A stretch of DNA of 15,555 nucleotides from Simkania sp. GTDB lineage: Bacteria > Chlamydiota > Chlamydiia > Chlamydiales > Simkaniaceae. The translations under genes and the position numbers were made by a program. Positions 14,617 to 15,555 of this stretch are shown here, one piece after another. The DNA lies in the NCBI GenBank assembly GCA_028281425.1, contig JANQJX010000173.1:1-15555 (forward strand), in the 5' to 3' direction. The first letter of the stretch is position 1; each line of letters starts with the position of its first letter. Under the pieces are notes generated by a model, which saw only the letters and a program-made list of their open reading frames with translations, was not told the DNA's origin and did not search any database.

Positions 14617-15210
14617 ATGATTGAATATATCAAAGGAATTTTAGTAAAAGCTACGCTTCAAAGAGCAGTCATTGATGTGAATGGAATGGGATATTGCCTT
14701 TCTATTCCTTTGAGCACCTATGAAAAGCTTCCTCCTTTAGGAAATGAAATTCTTCTTTACGTTACAAGCGTCATTCGGGAGAATTCTCATAAACTTTTTG
14801 GGTTTATCACTCAAAATGAACGTGATCTTTTCGAGATGGCTTGTGAAGTTTCTGGAATTGGTCCTAAAGTAGCACTTGCTTTAATTGGTCATTTGGAAAG
14901 TAGTCATTTCGAAGCAGCAATCACACATGGCAATATTCCTCTTCTTTCCAAAATTCCGGGGATTGGAAAAAAAACAGCAGAAAGACTTGTCATGGGAATG
15001 AGAGATAAAATGGAAATAAGACTGAAAAATTCCCTAAATACTCCGTCCTTAGGAGGCAAAAACATCTTGTTTAATGATGCCACAAATGCATTGATTCATC
15101 TTGGATATCATTCTCTAAAAGCTCAAAAAGCTATTGAAAAAGCTTTTTTGACATTTAAAAATTCTCCAACTCTCAGTGAACTTATTGGAGCTGCCCTTAA
15201 AGGAATATAA
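14617..15210 (+). CDS. ruvA: Holliday junction branch-migration protein RuvA
   Basis: The 197-residue protein has all three RuvA domains. The OB-fold (1-63) opens with MIEYIKGILV and has the GxGY turn (VNGMGY, 22-26). Two helix-hairpin-helix motifs follow, VSGIGPKVALALI (78-90) and IPGIGKKTAERLV (113-125). After a linker comes the C-terminal domain III (about 150-197), which contacts RuvB. A tetramer binds the junction and loads RuvB. At the acidic pin, where E. coli has Glu55-Asp56, this protein reads REN, keeping Glu55 but with Asn for Asp56. AGGA nine bases before the ATG, inside the ruvC end, is a good ribosome site. ruvB is not in the window. Confidence 0.97.
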   Translation: MIEYIKGILVKATLQRAVIDVNGMGYCLSIPLSTYEKLPPLGNEILLYVTSVIRENSHKLFGFITQNERDLFEMACEVSGIGPKVALALIGHLESSHFEAAITHGNIPLLSKIPGIGKKTAERLVMGMRDKMEIRLKNSLNTPSLGGKNILFNDATNALIHLGYHSLKAQKAIEKAFLTFKNSPTLSELIGAALKGI

Positions 15211-15217
15211 AAAGGAA

Positions 15218-15240
15218 TGCTCAAAATCTGAGTTTTTTGG
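15218..15240 (+). terminator. weak intrinsic terminator-like hairpin after ruvA
   Basis: CTCA (15220-15223) and TGAG (15229-15232) can pair around a five-base loop, extended by one G-T wobble, and are followed by TTTTTT. The stem is short and AT-rich, so termination would be inefficient, but the position 7-10 bases after the ruvA stop fits. Confidence 0.4.
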
Positions 15241-15286
15241 TTTTTACCCGAAGTTGCACCTTCCTATTGTATCTGGAACCTATATT

Positions 15287-15460
15287 TAGTCCGTATTTCG
15301 CATGCCCCTTCTGGGGAAAAGACGTACATGAGTGTTTTTGAAGGCTCAAGAAATACTCGGATGGATCCATTGGCAACCTCACCTAAAAGAATTTATGGGA
15401 TGTATGAGCGAAACAGAGCATGTGAATTTTTTAGAGAGGGGACATGCGAGATACGGGCTA
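15287..15460. mobile_element. MITE-like element, copy 2 (174 bp)
   Basis: The left end TAGTCCGTATTTCGCATGCC and the reverse complement of the right end TAGCCCGTATCTCGCATGTC form a terminal inverted repeat matching at 22 of 26 positions. The body aligns with copy 1 at 302-471 along its length, most strongly from CTAAAAGAATTTA (15383 here, 395 in copy 1) to the right end. Both ends carry TA. It sits between ruvA and the window end. No transposase is encoded, so mobilisation in trans would be needed. A short conserved frame exists inside but is not a convincing gene. Confidence 0.75.
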
Positions 15461-15475
15461 GCCCAACTTTCGCAT
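15444..15475. repeat. 32-bp interrupted palindrome at the element 2 right junction
   Basis: ATGCGA (15444-15449) and TCGCAT (15470-15475) flank the perfect palindrome GGGCTAGCCC (15455-15464). The first half is the right terminal repeat of the element and the second half, outside it, resembles a left terminal repeat sharing the TA at 15459-15460. The remaining bases to 15555 show no gene, RNA or further repeat that I can support. Confidence 0.6.
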
Positions 15476-15555
15476 CTTTCAGATAAAATCTCCTAATTTC
15501 CATAGATATAGAATCCTTAAGATGCTGATAATAAGTATGATATGAATATTAAATT

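Noticed and set aside
1..15555. CRISPR array, rRNA, tRNA or riboswitch
   Set aside because: No regularly spaced repeats and no recognisable structured RNA core were seen on either strand.

Overview
The window looks like the chromosome of a chlamydia-like bacterium (Chlamydiota, probably an amoeba- or arthropod-associated Parachlamydiales lineage rather than Chlamydia itself). The reasons are AT-rich DNA, ruvC directly followed by ruvA as I recall it in Chlamydia, a WaaF-type heptosyltransferase beside a short UDPGP-family pyrophosphorylase, and a very large open frame of a kind I associate with environmental chlamydiae. The assignment rests on gene content and protein style only, and the genus cannot be fixed.

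Layout, left to right. Bases 1-158 hold the decayed 3' end of an IS982-type transposase. Bases 302-471 are a 170-bp element with imperfect terminal inverted repeats. Bases 469-10560 (minus strand) are a single uninterrupted gene for a 3363-residue protein. It has one membrane segment near residue 210, a Cys/His-containing region near residues 450-600, and a C-terminal ATPase/helicase-like core that matches the DUF3638/DUF3645 architecture otherwise known from giant eukaryotic proteins. A 278-bp gap with an orphan open frame follows. Next come three overlapping minus-strand genes transcribed toward the giant gene: waaF, a GT9-like glycosyltransferase and a UDPGP-family sugar nucleotidyltransferase, which together look like an envelope glycan/LPS operon.

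A 202-bp divergent intergenic region separates that operon from plus-strand ruvC-ruvA, which encode the Holliday-junction resolvase and the branch-migration DNA-binding subunit; ruvB is not in the window. Downstream of ruvA are a weak terminator-like hairpin and a second, 174-bp copy of the same inverted-repeat element. Its right end forms a 32-bp interrupted palindrome with the flanking DNA. Nothing recognisable follows to the end.

The two points of most interest are the giant DUF3638/3645-type protein and the MITE-like repeat family. One repeat copy sits exactly at the giant gene's 3' end and provides its stop codon.
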